DNA of 64,000 bases from Rhizodiscina lignyota (Eukaryota > Ascomycota > Dothideomycetes > Aulographales > Rhizodiscinaceae), in contig ML978133.1 in NCBI GenBank assembly GCA_010015805.1, forward strand, positions 496,001 through 560,000, read 5' to 3'. Below are positions 33,297 through 45,712 of the stretch, one piece after another. The number at the start of each line of letters is the position of its first letter. The stretch's first letter is position 1. The position numbers and the translations under genes are program-made. Below the pieces are notes generated by a model. That model saw nothing but the letters and a program-made list of their open reading frames with translations, did no database searches and was not told the origin of the DNA.

Positions 33297-34603
33297 AAGA
33301 GCGACAGTGCAGTAGCGAAGGTGGAGCTCTTAAATGGTGTCTTCGGCCAAAGGAATCCAGCCCCTCAGCGCATAAGAAAAGAGCAGAAGTTAGGCACGAG
33401 ACGATATTACGGGAAAGAGGCGCAGGTAGGATAAAATAGAACTGGAGAGACAAATTGGCTCCAGCGTAGGTTCGTGTCCTGCGGCAGATGATCTGCAGGA
33501 AGGGGTTGTCTGTTTGGCAACGCAACAAAGGACAAGGAACCCTGTGCGCGAATAGAAAAGAAGACAATGCGGAACGAAGGGAGGAAGGGTAATAAGAGTG
33601 GCCCGCGTAAGGACAGGTCTAATTACGGCGTGCGAGGCATAAGGGAGAGGAGAGGGCATAACATGCAAGTGAGAAAAAGGCCTGCCTTGTACTTCTTATT
33701 ACGAACTGCACTCCTCCCGTCGCGACACGGCTGGGGCACGCAGATCTTGCTAGGAGACGTGCGACGGACGTTACAGGCGAAGGGCCCAACGCAATGGTGT
33801 ACCATCGCGCAGCAGCTCTCTCCTGAGCACGGAGCTGTGCCGTAACGTACATACGTGTCGCGTGGGCCCAGCGAGGACTAGAAAGCGAGGGACTTGGGGC
33901 CTTGGTAGTCACGCCAGCGAGTGCGGCACGACGCGCGAAACACATGGCCGGGGATGGCAAGAGGTGCGTGATGTGGGAGTCTCGCGGATGCGCGATGAAG
34001 CAGCGCAGGGATGCCATTTCACCCTGAGACACGCTGCACCGCGGCTTGTTTGATGCTGATTCGCGCAGCGTGCAACGTCCAACGGCTGCCGCGTCTCAGG
34101 TGCTCGCTGGAGTCGCTGCTCAGACAAGCGCACGCCTTGGCTGAAATCTCCCGTAATTCCACATTCTCCCCCCGCGGCCTCCTTGGCTGACGCCCCGACT
34201 CGTTCTCGAATTGCTAAATTTGCTGGGCGGAAGCTTTCCGACATGACATGTGCAACATGTGAACAGCTGCTTTAGGACCTGGCATATTGGAATATTGCTG
34301 ATAGCATCTGCTTCGCTTCTAAAATAGGTAGTAGACAACCCTCGACATCCATCCCAACGCCGTCGCTATGCATGAACAAAGAGGCCTATTTTCGGACCCT
34401 CCCTCCAATTACCCAATGGCCTCTCGCTCCAAAAACTTATCATGACTCCATGCCTGCGAGCCACATCCGCTCGCGGATCTCGCGTCTCTTCGCTGCGCTG
34501 AAAATCATGCACTAGAATCAAACGTAGAAAGCACAGGCTGCCCCGAGCCCCCTAGATCTCAAACGCCGCAAACCACACCTCCTGCAACAGACCAAGCCCA
34601 GCT

Positions 34604-34636
<33 letters not shown>

Positions 34637-34759
34637 ACATGGCCTTTCCACTAGGCATCCACTAATCTGCGCTTTTAACATCGCCACCATTGACGGCATC
34701 ATTCATGTGATCGTAACAGCCAACTCTGCCATCCATTGTGCCAATTAGGGATGGCAGGA
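33297..34759. other. Long intergenic region
   Basis: About 1.46 kb with no supported gene; short open frames overlap on both strands without domain-like sequence. It contains the (CT)15 microsatellite. Confidence 0.5.
34605..34634. repeat. (CT)15 microsatellite
   Basis: Fifteen uninterrupted CT dinucleotides, located about 125 bases beyond the stop codon of the Cch1 gene. Confidence 0.95.
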
Positions 34760-37700
34760 TCAGCGAGATCTGTCGCGAGCTGGTCTCCGCATCGTGAAGC
34801 TCCTGCGAATACTCTCACCCCACGCAGAATTATCCAGCACCTCCATGACGTCCTGTGCACTAACGCTGCTATTTGCTCGACTGCGTCCAGGTCCGTCTCC
34901 AGGCCCGCCGTGCAACGGACTGACTGGCCGGCTTCCCGCAGCGCTTAGCCACTCTCCACCAGTACTGACATCGGAGCGCGATGCATGGTGCAAAATAGGT
35001 CGTGGTGGATGTTCTCTTGTCGGCGACTGGTTTGGCGTGACCTGGATGGAGTTTGCGCGGCTGCGACTGGATGCATCGGAAGCTGCGGGGGTTATAGCGC
35101 CATCGAAGCCCGTTCTTTCGCTCTCGTCGGAGTCGTAGCGACCAGGAGAGTGCAGTGGCGGCGAGAGGAATGGATTGCTCATGTAATTAGACGGACCTGC
35201 GCTGGGTGGCTCATCGTCGACGTAGATCTCGGGTACCGTAAACTGCGGGACGTCGGTCATTCGGCCTGCATTCTTCTTTTCCTTGCTCTGCCTGAAGCGT
35301 CGAGACCAGTAGACTGTATCGAAGAAACCTCTCACAATATTTCGTCGCACGGCCTCATCGACTCGTTGTAGTCGTGCTCGGCGCCGTAGGAATTCTTTGA
35401 GGCGCAAACTCTTGTTGTCGTTGATGACCTTGTAGTGCGCAAGGATCATCAACACCGCTGTAAAATTAATTCCCCTCTCCGGGTCGCTGGACACAAGGAC
35501 CTCTTCGTAGAATTTATTCATTCGAGCCCTGCGCTTTCGAATTTCTGCCACCGGAAGCTCTCGAAGCCGGGCATTGAGCTTCTTCAAGTCAATCTCTCTT
35601 GAAGTTATCTGACCTTCGACTGGAATGGCAGAAACCCGGTCTGGCTTGCTACAGTCTTCGATGAGTCGAGCAACTGTCCAGTCCCCGTCGTAGACACGCA
35701 TCTCCCAGACGCCCGACAGCTCCTGTAGAAAGTTAGCAACTCGACACAATAGTACTCTCTTTGTATTACTCACCCCAAGTAGTCTTGGGAACGCTTCCTT
35801 GGGGATGAAGCCAGTGCCCTCAGGATCGAATTCTGCCCACGCCTGCTTGAATCGCCTCGTCTCTTCCCGACTGATGACAGATAGGCCACTGCTCCTCTGG
35901 TACACGTAACTGAAGCTCTCGTATATGAGAGAGACAAACAAGTTGACGAAGATGTACATGCTGAGGATATTCCACGTGATGAACAAGGCTCTGGCCCAAT
36001 CTGTGCTACCGCAGTCACTGTTCAGGAAAACGTCGTCATCGTCATGACAGAACGGTGGCTCGATGATTGCGAAATCCTCCATAAGCTGGTTCCACCCTTC
36101 TCCAACGCTGATGCGGAACAGGAGAATGAGAGCTTTCGGTACGCTGCGGAAATTGACGTTGTCGGACTGGTCTGGGCCGAATCTCGTGAGGCCAAACGTT
36201 TGCGTCAGAGCAATCGCGTAAACCAAGAACAGGACGAACCATGTTGCTAGGAGATTCGCAATCCATGGGAGACTAGCTGCGGCGGTCTTGAACAGCTGGT
36301 CGAGCTGGTTATTGCGCGGAATGAGCATGAGCGCAACGAGGACGAGGAAAACGTTGTGGATTTGCACATAAATCGCGTTGTCGAAGTTGGTGAAGAGCAG
36401 GATGCTGCTGATGAACGTGCCGCCGACAGCGAAGATGGAGTAAAAGTCCCAAGAGCTCTTTCGAAACCTCGTCCAGCTGAGACCGATAATACGAATAAAG
36501 ATGTTGGCAATGTATAACAGCGTCAAGACGAAGAAAATGGAGACTAGAGCAATTAGTATGTCAAGGTGAGAAGCGGACAGAGAGGGCGCCTTACCACGCA
36601 GCCGATCCCACCACACCGGAGATGGATAAGTATCAGCGCACAGCAGAATAAGGTGGAAGATCAATGCCATTGTCATGAATCTCTGCCACCGACCTGTTTT
36701 TCGAACAGCTCGACGGTAACACCATTCCTTCCATGTCTCTCGCTTCTTCGTCGGAATCGGTCGCTTGGACGGAGATATTTGACGTAAAAGCTTGCGCAAT
36801 TCCAACCATGACCTTTGATCCGCAGTAAGGAACGCGACGCCAGTTTGTTCTGTGTAGTTACGCATAAAGACGGAAACAAACAGGGTCAGCACGAAGACTG
36901 CACCGAGCAAGTTGAAGACGATGAAAAAGACCGCATTGAACTGGTCCGCAAACAAGTTTGGTTGTGTGAAGACCCCAGTAATGGATTGTGCGGCATTCAT
37001 GACGTCGATCCATCCTTCCTGAGATACGATCTGGAAGAGGATGAATAAAGAGCCTCCGAAATCGTCAAAGTCGTAATATGGATTAGAAGCCACGCGGGGT
37101 GAGAGCACATTCCAATTGAATGGCTGATTCATGTATTCCCCAGTGCAATCGTTAAGGTCGAAGATCCCGCTATTTCCGTCGTTGCACTGCTGTAGACGGC
37201 CGTGAAAAATATTCAGCCCGTAGATGGCGAAGGGTATCAGCAAGCTAAGGGAGACAAAGGCTGCTGATAGCACCTTGATGCCGCCTTGGACGATAACAGA
37301 ATGGAAGGTATTGCGCGCACTGTCGCTGACATTGAGCAATCGCAACGCTCTGAGGGCCTTGAATGCGCCAACAGCCCTGGAAACTTGGCCTTCGTTGAAG
37401 AGAGCTGTTCCGACATTGATCCAGAGAGTGATAAGCACAATGCCATCAATAAAGCCCCACACGCCTCGGAAATAGGCGTTTGGCGTCCAGAAAAACCCAT
37501 CTGCGATAACCTTGATGATCGCCTCTATGGTGAAGAGTATCGCGAAGCCGAGGTCAGTAAAGACGAACCAATTCTTGGGGGTGAAATCGCGCCCTGGTGC
37601 CGAAAAGTACTGCTTTTGATACACGGGCGTCGTGATGCATGCAAGAAGGACCATAGCGACAATGGCACAGTAGATAAAGAATGAGAAGCCGTACCACACT

Positions 37701-40700
37701 GGCACAGATGGGGCAACGCCTTCTATACGATCCCCGCCTCTTCCGGGACCCACGATCCTCTGGCACAGCTTGCGAATCGGATTGTGCGGCTTGAAAATGA
37801 AGAGGGAGACATTGTACGACGGATGCTTCCGCAAGTACTCTCGCTGGGCTTTCTTTCGTCGGTCGCGTGCTGAGACAACTTCCCGGGCCATCTGAGTAGG
37901 CTCAAGTTCCTCGTACGCTTTCGAAAATTCAAGACTAGAGTAAAATGGGTTCGGCTCCTTGTCTTTGAAGAAATTCACGAAGCGTCCCCACAATGTAGAA
38001 AGAAGGCCAGCCTGGACAACCTTCGTCGGAGCAGATCTGAGTATCGGCTGCTCGTCCTCTGGGGGAGGTGAGGCGACCATTTCTATTGGTTCCTCTTGCT
38101 GGTCTAGGAAGTCTTTGACAATAGCGTCTTTGAGGAGCAGCTCAGTTGTTGCGTTGCTGAAAGCTAATGGGTCCCTTCTTCGGCCGGTCGCGAGGCTGAA
38201 CTTGAAGATTGTCGACAGAGAGAGGTTTCCGTGAGAGGTTCCACCGAGATCTTTATCTTGGAGGAACGCCTTTACTTGCTGCAGCCGCTTCTCATCTTCG
38301 GAAACATCGAAACTTTCCTGGATGACAGCAATGAACATGTTCAGGACAATGACTGCTCCCGCGTTAGTAAAGGTGGACCATGATAGCAACAGACCTTATC
38401 GAAGGAGAACTTACAGTTTGCGAGGATGAACCATAAAATGAAGAACGTTGCACCGATCCACGCAGTCTTGAAGTGAACCTCTGCTGCAGTGACACTGTAC
38501 ATGATTGTTGTCCAGTTCTCACTGGAGAATATTTGGTACATCCCAATGAACGAGTTCCAGATGGTGAAGAACGTGACGGTGAGTTGGTTGCCCTGAGAAT
38601 CGACAGTCGGGAGCTCTCCTCGGAACAGTTGCGACGCAAAGATTGCACCAATCCAGTTCAAGAGGAACACAAAGTATATCAAGTTTATGATACCTGACAT
38701 GTTCCCCAGGACGATAAGCTGTACAAATGGTCAGATACGAAGAGCAAAGCCAGAAGTCGGAGTACTCACAACCAAGTCACGCGTCAGTGGAACTGCCAGG
38801 ACAACGCGGTAGATTCTGGCAATTTGAAAGATCGTCAACCACGCGTACGGTTGGCCAGAATTGTGAATGTTAGGTATTTGGATGACCATCGTTACGATGG
38901 CGAGTATCGCGTCCGCGATGTTGCGTCTACTTCGGAAGAAGTTTCTTGGGCCGCCCTCGACTACGAAGCGAATGACAATTTCGACGAATAGGATAATCGT
39001 CACAACCGTTTCGACCGTATTGATGAGCTGTTCGCGCTGGTGGGTCATGCTGGCGCTCCGAAGAGCGGCTATGACAAGATCGAACACGATGATTACAATC
39101 CAGACCCAGGAGAATTTCTGGTAGAGCTTTTTGAGCTTATTCTTCCGGCGTGTAGTCACAGTGTCATTGTGAGGATCCTCATCGAGCATGGGGTCACGCT
39201 CTTCACCTGTAAACGCACTTGCTTTGCTCTCCTCCCGGATAACCTGGAAGGAGGATGTGATGACGGCGATCAGAAGGTTAACCAGCCAGAAGAACATGAT
39301 AACGATCCCAGCAGCAAAGAATAATGCCGCTGCCAGATAGTCACTATCAGTGAGATAGTAGAGCAGATCGGAGAACGTGTTCGAGCTCATCACAACGAAG
39401 ACAAGTTGTAGGGACTGGAGGATGTTGTCGAAACTAACAGTTCCGTTATACGGATTGTCTCCTTGGATGCAACGTGAATTCAGTGGGCACGTATAACCTT
39501 TGTGCCTAGTCGCTCCATGCTTGCCATCAGGCAATAACCAGGGCATCACAGTCCCATTGGGTGCAATCCATCCGCCGCAAAATTGGAAAGGCACCGGATA
39601 GTCGGGTTGCTTTTCATCAGGGTCAATCCAGACACAAGTTCTTCGGAGGCTAGATTTGAATGCTTGCATGCCCACAATAGCAAACAAGAGCCAGAAGAAG
39701 CCGATTAAGAGAGCGACATTGACCAGCATTGGCGCAGCTTTCTTCAAACTCCTCAGAATTACGCCTGTACCGGTGGTCAAAGCGAGGAGTCGAATAATGC
39801 GCAAGCAAGCGAGCATGCGGAATACGTAGGCATGTGTGCTGTGTTCTAAGCCTGAGATCTGAAGGATGAAACTGATCCAATAGGAAACTATGGCCAAAAA
39901 GTCAATCCGATTGAATGAGTGCCGCAAGTACGCGCGATAGGCTAAACGTGCTCGCTGACGGTCTCGAGAACTACCGGAGAAATCCAAGATTGGAGCCTGA
40001 GGTGGTGCGGAGGTGAACGAATCAAAGTGTGACGGTTGCTCGGGGTCAAAGGATGAGTTGGTGCCTCTCGGTGGTTCATGTTCGAGCGAGAAAAGAGTAT
40101 TGAGCTTCAGAGCAATGGCTTTCCTAAAGCCAATGCTTCGATTGATGGTGCTATACTCGCGAGGATTTATGATGAGCCCAGAAACTATGATTCGTATGAC
40201 CATCTCCACAGTGTAGACAATGAACAAGCCAAGCAGGGCGAAATCAATCCATGAATGGCCCCAGAGCCTCGAGTTTGGGTTGTTAAAGACGTCGGTAGCC
40301 GCGTCAATGGTGAGCAGGATGGCCTGCAGAAATATCAGGAAGAGGATGAAAAGCTCAGTCAAGGGGTGCAGAAGTATGTTGCAGCAGAATTGTCGGACCC
40401 TGCTATCTGGGGCAAAAATGCCGAGCGATTTGCCTTTCATCGGGTTTGTGACAATTTTGGGTTCTTCAACAACTCTTTCTTCATCCACTGTCGGCGGTTG
40501 CTTCTCTCCTGGTTCTTCCTGATAGGGAGTGCCATCCACAGAATACTCTTGGACTGAGGGTAGTCGATGAAGCTCCGGCCGTTGCTTGACAGAAGACTTT
40601 CTGCGGATCCCACGCTCAACAACCGCATCCGCGGGCTCGTTGCTGACGTTGACGATACGCTGCGACATCTGCCGAACAATTGTACCAGCCCGGTGAAGTG

Positions 40701-41418
40701 TGTTCCCCGCAGCCATTGGCGATAACGTTCGTTTCAGCGATGCCGAGCGTCGAATATCATCGCTCGAGGGACGCAAACCAGCTTCTGCCATTCCGAGGTC
40801 GTCTCCAAGCATCCCACCACTGTGCGAAGTTCGCTCCATCGGTGCGAACTTGACGCTGTGTCCGCTTAATCTATCATGCCGTTGTCCCCCCGGCGCTGAT
40901 AAGCTTGGTCCAGCCGTATGCTTGATTGATCGATGCGGAGTCGTCAGCGGTATTGTGTCGGTCTCACCAGGAGGAGAGAACTCCTGCCTGTCGTCCTGGT
41001 CGTTCGTTGATTCTGAGTCCGCTCTATCGAGGGTAACAAATGAGGGAAAGCTGGGATTACGATCGGGGGAAGGTCGACTCGTCTCGCCCTGAAAACTCAA
41101 GCCCGCGAATCCCATGGCCTCTTGAAAGCCCGCAACATCTTCCAAAGGCGAGGCATCGCCCACATTGTATTGTGGAGGGGTCTGCAGGGAGCTATTCGGA
41201 GTGACTACGCGCAGACTTGGCCGTACAGGACTGGGATCTCGCTCTGCAATCGCCTCATATGGCCTTGCCCAGCCCTCGCGATTTCTGATGAGATCTCTCC
41301 CTCTTTCGCTCAGTGTTCTTCGGCGTGGTAAGGATCCCGGCGGTCGAGTGAGGTCTTGCAGAGGTATTGATTGCGGCGTAGAGTGACCACGCCGGTGATT
41401 TGGCTCGGTCGGCTCCAT
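34760..41418 (-). CDS. CCH1: Voltage-gated calcium channel alpha subunit Cch1
   Basis: Exons 41418-38770, 38718-38415, 38352-36595, 36543-35774 and 35722-34760 give 2147 residues. A disordered N-terminus of about 345 residues precedes four six-helix repeats. S4-like segments include RMLACLRIIRLLALTTGTGV and AFKALRALRLLNVSDSARNT. The pore loops read VVMSSNTFSDLLY (I, Asn near 675), IFSSENWTTIMY (II), IVSQEGWIDVMN (III) and ISVGEGWNQLME (IV), an N/E/E/E filter. The C-terminus has an EF-hand-like segment (FDPEGTGFIPKEAFPRLLG). With Mid1, Cch1 forms the plasma-membrane high-affinity calcium channel used in stress, mating and polarised growth. The last two introns are each 51 nt with no in-frame stop, so retention would insert 17 residues. 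Confidence 0.96.
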
Positions 41419-42453
41419 AATCGCATTTACTTTATGAAAGATCGGAGAGATGCGAGCGGGATTTCATTTGCATCTGCCCAGAGATGTAGTCGTGGGTCGA
41501 GGGGGTGCTATGATGTCTCATGTTCCAGCTTCAGCTCCGGCATCAAGGAAGGTGCGGCGGTTGGCAGGCGCAAGACAGCACAGCTTCTGCGGAGACAACG
41601 AGTGACTGAAAGAGTGGAGTGTGGTCGCGTAGGCGAGAAAGGGTGGCAGGCAGAGGCACACGCAGGTAGCAGTTATCGAAGTTGAAGATTATCTTCGCTG
41701 TTGCTGGCATCCTGTCATTTCTTCGCTCGGCAGAAGTCCGCACGCGTCTCAGCGTCTCATGTGGAACCTGCCGCCACGCAACATATCAGCTTCGCCCCCA
41801 AATATAGCGACGCATTGGGCGATCACTGATTCAGGCTTTGCACGAATTCGCAGGAAGCCGCATGATTGCTCCCTGGTTGCATATGCCTAATCAACGCTTC
41901 TTTCCTATTTCAACGACCTCTCCTGCCAGTCCGGCTTCTGAACTCACACTTTCTGTGCCCTGGCTCTCGCTCTGCTATTGCATTGGCCGAGCGTAGGCCT
42001 GAGAAAGATGTCGGTATATACGAGAGATCATTTTGTACCGTAGATGCAAGAGTTAAAGTCACAAATATAAATCCTACCACATTCTGAAATGTGAGCATCC
42101 AGTCAGTGGCTCTTCTGTCTGCGGCGCTGGAAGACACGCCAGAACCCGCGGTCTGGCCCAAAGCGGAATGGTCGCCAAGCCTTCCCAGCAAGGATAAGCG
42201 GAGTCTCCCGCGCGTGTCCAAACGCCGCACCAAAAGACGCGGTACCTGACCTCACGCTTCCTCAATAATTTCCATTCAACCACAAACACCACATCTTCGA
42301 CCTTCTTAGCCTCTGACCTCAACCACGCTGCACTCGTCTGCAGCACCCATACTGAACTGCTCGGACATCGCTCGTGCGCACCATCAGTCGTCCTCATCTA
42401 CCTACCGGCGCGTTCGACTGCGGAGGCCTGCAGGGCCCGTGGCGGGAGTCAAG
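41419..42453. promoter_or_regulatory. Divergent promoter region of CCH1 and the PHD gene
   Basis: About 1.03 kb between two start codons read in opposite directions. It holds both promoters; I see no clear TATA box or coding sequence. Confidence 0.5.
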
Positions 42454-45177
42454 ATGGTCGCGAGGAAGCGAGCACGTTTGGAGATGGAGGAGGACGGCGC
42501 TGAAGACGTCAAGGCAGCAGAGCCCACGCTTCTGCAGAAGATACGGAACATGTGGGAGTTTGCCAGCCTGATGCAATATTTCTTCATGTTTGGCAAAGCC
42601 GTCAAGATAGACGACATGGAAGTCGAGGTACATTCCATGCCATCCTTTGACTTTGCAGTGAAGCGTACTTGCTGACATGAGTCAAGGACTTTGAGGAAGA
42701 GCTGCTGAAGCCTGACCACTCCCCGAAACTTTCGGAACTTGCTCTCACCTTGTTGAAAGTCTTCGCGTCGCATCGCCCACTCAAGTACGTCAAGCCCTCT
42801 CACTATTTGCGCTGTGTCTAACACGTGTACAGTCTGGAGACCTTTGATGAAGTGACTCGGAGGCAATATAATGCGAAAGCTCCAACTCGTTCTAATCCTT
42901 TTGGTAACGACGAGGAGCCTCGCAAGTTCACCAGCTTCGATGTATTTACAAAGATCCGCGTCCTGCAGCAGTTGTCCATATGGACTTTCCAGAACCCGGA
43001 CCGAATAAGGGAGAGGATGCCTGAGAAGGATACGGAGCAGACTAGCTGGGTACGTAAGCTCAGAACGAGGTAAAATGCCTGTGACTAACTGTCCATAGCG
43101 AATGGAGCCATTTGGCTGGGATGGCGAAGATCGAACATACTTCCTTCTCGATGACGACCGCTTGTACCGCCGCACTGATGCGCCTCTGCCACCAGAGCCT
43201 TCAAAGTCTAAGAGCAAGAAGTCGAGAGGCGGAAGAAGCAGCAAGCGGCGCCGAGTATCTAGAGCTGTCATCGAGAGCAGCGAAGACGAAGAGGAGAAGC
43301 CAGCTGGGAACGGAGAGGGGAAATCTGAACAGCCAGCAGAAGAGCAGGATGGTTTCGGCGGAATGAAGTGGGAGTTGATCGCTGTCACCTTGGAGGACTA
43401 CAATGAGTTCTTGGACACCATTCATCGTCCAAAGGATGATGACGAAAAGAACTTGCGGAAGAGGTTGACCCAAGACGTACTTCCAATTATTGAGAAGAGG
43501 GCCGAACAGCAGCGAGCAAAGGAGACGAGGAGAATGAAAGAATTAGAGAATCTGCAGAAGCTCGCCAGCGCGAAACGATCAAGTCGGCTTGCAGGCAAGG
43601 CGGAGAAGCGTAAAGAGATAGAGGAGGCTGAGGCAGTTGAGCGCAAGAGGCAAGAGGAGCTGGCGATGGCTCACAAAGAGCAGGATAAGCAACGAAAACT
43701 CGAGGAGGTAAGAGTAATGAATCTTTAATTTCATGGACGACTACTAATCCCTCGAAGGCTCGCGAGTCCAGGATGATGACGCGTGAACAACGATTGAAAG
43801 ACCGTGAGGTGCGGCGCATTCTACACGAGGAAGAGCTAAAGAGGCTCGAGGAAGAAAAGGAAAAGGTGGAGTCCAACGAGAGTCGCATTTCCGAGAGGCA
43901 CTTAAAGGCAGAGATGGAGCGTCGCCAAAAAGAGCTTGAGAAGCTCGCCGAGGAAGAGGATTGGACCTTTGACTGTTCTGTGTGCGGCATGCATGGCCAA
44001 AATCTCGTAAGCCGCACAATCTCTCGGACTTGGTTGAACATGGCAATGCTAACTGTATTAGGATGACGGGTCGCATAGCATTGCATGTGACCGCTGTAAT
44101 GTGTGGCAGCACTCTGCATGTCATGGCATCAAACAGCATGAGGCTGAGCGCGATGACTTCCAATTTGTCTGCGCAACATGCAAGCGCGCCGAGGAGAAAG
44201 CCAAGGACCCAAAGATCCCTCCACTGAAGTTCCGATTCTCGGATTCACCAAAGGCCGCCGAAAAGAAGTTGCAGCCGCCAGCGTCGACGAAGCAAACGTC
44301 GCGGCCTCCATCCTCAGCGTCTCCCAAGGGAGTCCACAAATTGGATAGCATGTATGTCCCCTATCAACCTTCGACAAATGGCATTCCGCCGATACAGAAT
44401 GGATATGGCCCCCGGACTACCCAACAGCATGGCTCTCCGCAACAGCCCCGTCCGGGCAGCTCTGGCACTCCGTTCCATCAACCTGCGTCCAACAGCTCGC
44501 TTCACCCTCACTCTTCACCTCCTCGCGAGCAGTATCCTGGTGGAGCTCTGCAATGGCAGCCGCCGCAGACGGCATCCGTCTCTCACTGGTCGCATCAGAT
44601 GAACGGTTACTCAAACGGAATGTCACCACTGCCTCCGATTGCCAACTACAATCGCCCTACTGCAAGTTCTCCTCCGATGGCGAACTTCCAACACTATCGG
44701 CCGCCCTCGCAGCACTCTAACCAAGGCACTCCTGCTAACGCCAGACCTCTCTCTGCTTCTTCTCCAGCTCAGCAAAACGGCCATCTCCCAACAACCTTAC
44801 CTCCTCCGACGGTCAGACCGGCGGTGACCCCTTCGAGCGCGGCAACCACGATGCCAGGTCTCCCTTTCTCACTTCACACACCATCTTCCGGTCGCTCCTT
44901 GCCAGCTTACAACCCGTTGAATCCTTTCGGCCCCCCTCGCCAGACGGCCGGCTATCCCTCACAGACATTATCAGGCCTCTCTCCTGCCAAGCAGGACTCC
45001 CCCCGTCCTGCCTCCGCCCACAGCAGTCTGTCAGCTACGCCTGTTATGCCGCCAGTCACTACTCTGTCGCCAAGTTACGGCAACGTTCAGAATATGAGCC
45101 CTCCAACGAAGAAGGCTTCTCCTGATCATCCGATGGAAGATGCTCCACCTCATGACGGGTCAACAGCTTCCGCATGA
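42454..45177 (+). CDS. DDT/WHIM/PHD-finger chromatin protein
   Basis: Six exons (42454-42627, 42687-42784, 42833-43049, 43099-43707, 43758-44006, 44062-45177) give 820 residues. A DDT-like domain starts LQKIRNMWEFASLMQYFFMF and includes LSELALTLLKVFASHRPLN. WHIM-type segments follow: IRVLQQLSIWTFQNPDRIRE and MEPFGWDGEDRTYFLLDDDR. A basic patch (SSKRRRVSRAVI) and a long charged coiled coil (about 230-430) lead to a PHD finger, CSVCGMHGQNL-DDGSHSIAC then DRCNVWQHSACHG and CATC. A Pro/Ser/Gln-rich tail of 300 residues ends the protein. This order is that of Rsf1-type remodeler subunits that read histone H3 tails; the exact complex is inference. Confidence 0.9.
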
Positions 45178-45712
45178 ATTTCTGCTAGTCTCTTGGGTTT
45201 GTTTCCAGTAGGTTAGATGACGCATCTCAGATGCGTTTTGGATCATTACGGGATGTTTTGCATAGTTGCATTGGGTTGGTTCATGATTTGCATGAGGCCG
45301 TTGGTGGATGCTGCTAGGCATCTACAGCCGATGCGGCGGTTCTCGACTTTATCACACTCAATGTACTTCTTGAGCATGCATAGTGAATATGAATAAAATG
45401 GATCTGCTCTACGGAGTAGCATGGCATGGTACATGATCGTCCTAATTCCTGATTATAGGCTCGTGTAAACTAAATCCATCGACTCTTGCGAAGACGTAAG
45501 GAAGATGAAGCCATGAGAGAGTACTAGAAAGATGTTGCATTGAGCTCGCACCTATCTGACAACACACAACCATCTGCCGAGCGTGAGAACCCCTGCAGCT
45601 CGGCAATCGCCGTGCGGGACCACCTTCGTGGGGCAAAGATTGCTTCGAGTTCTTCAACGAGCTTAACATCTAGAAATTTCAAACGACCCTCATCCTCGAC
45701 ATCATCACCATC
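45178..45712. other. Intergenic / SAH hydrolase promoter
   Basis: No gene supported. The final 70 bases are C/A/T-rich leader directly before the SAH hydrolase start. Confidence 0.5.

Noticed and set aside
33567-34244. Several overlapping 60-137 codon frames on both strands
   Set aside because: GC-rich intergenic sequence gives open frames by chance; none has conserved-looking blocks.
42402-43388. Minus-strand 328-codon open frame opposite the PHD gene
   Set aside because: It is the mirror of a well-supported multi-exon gene, spans that gene's introns and has no domain of its own.
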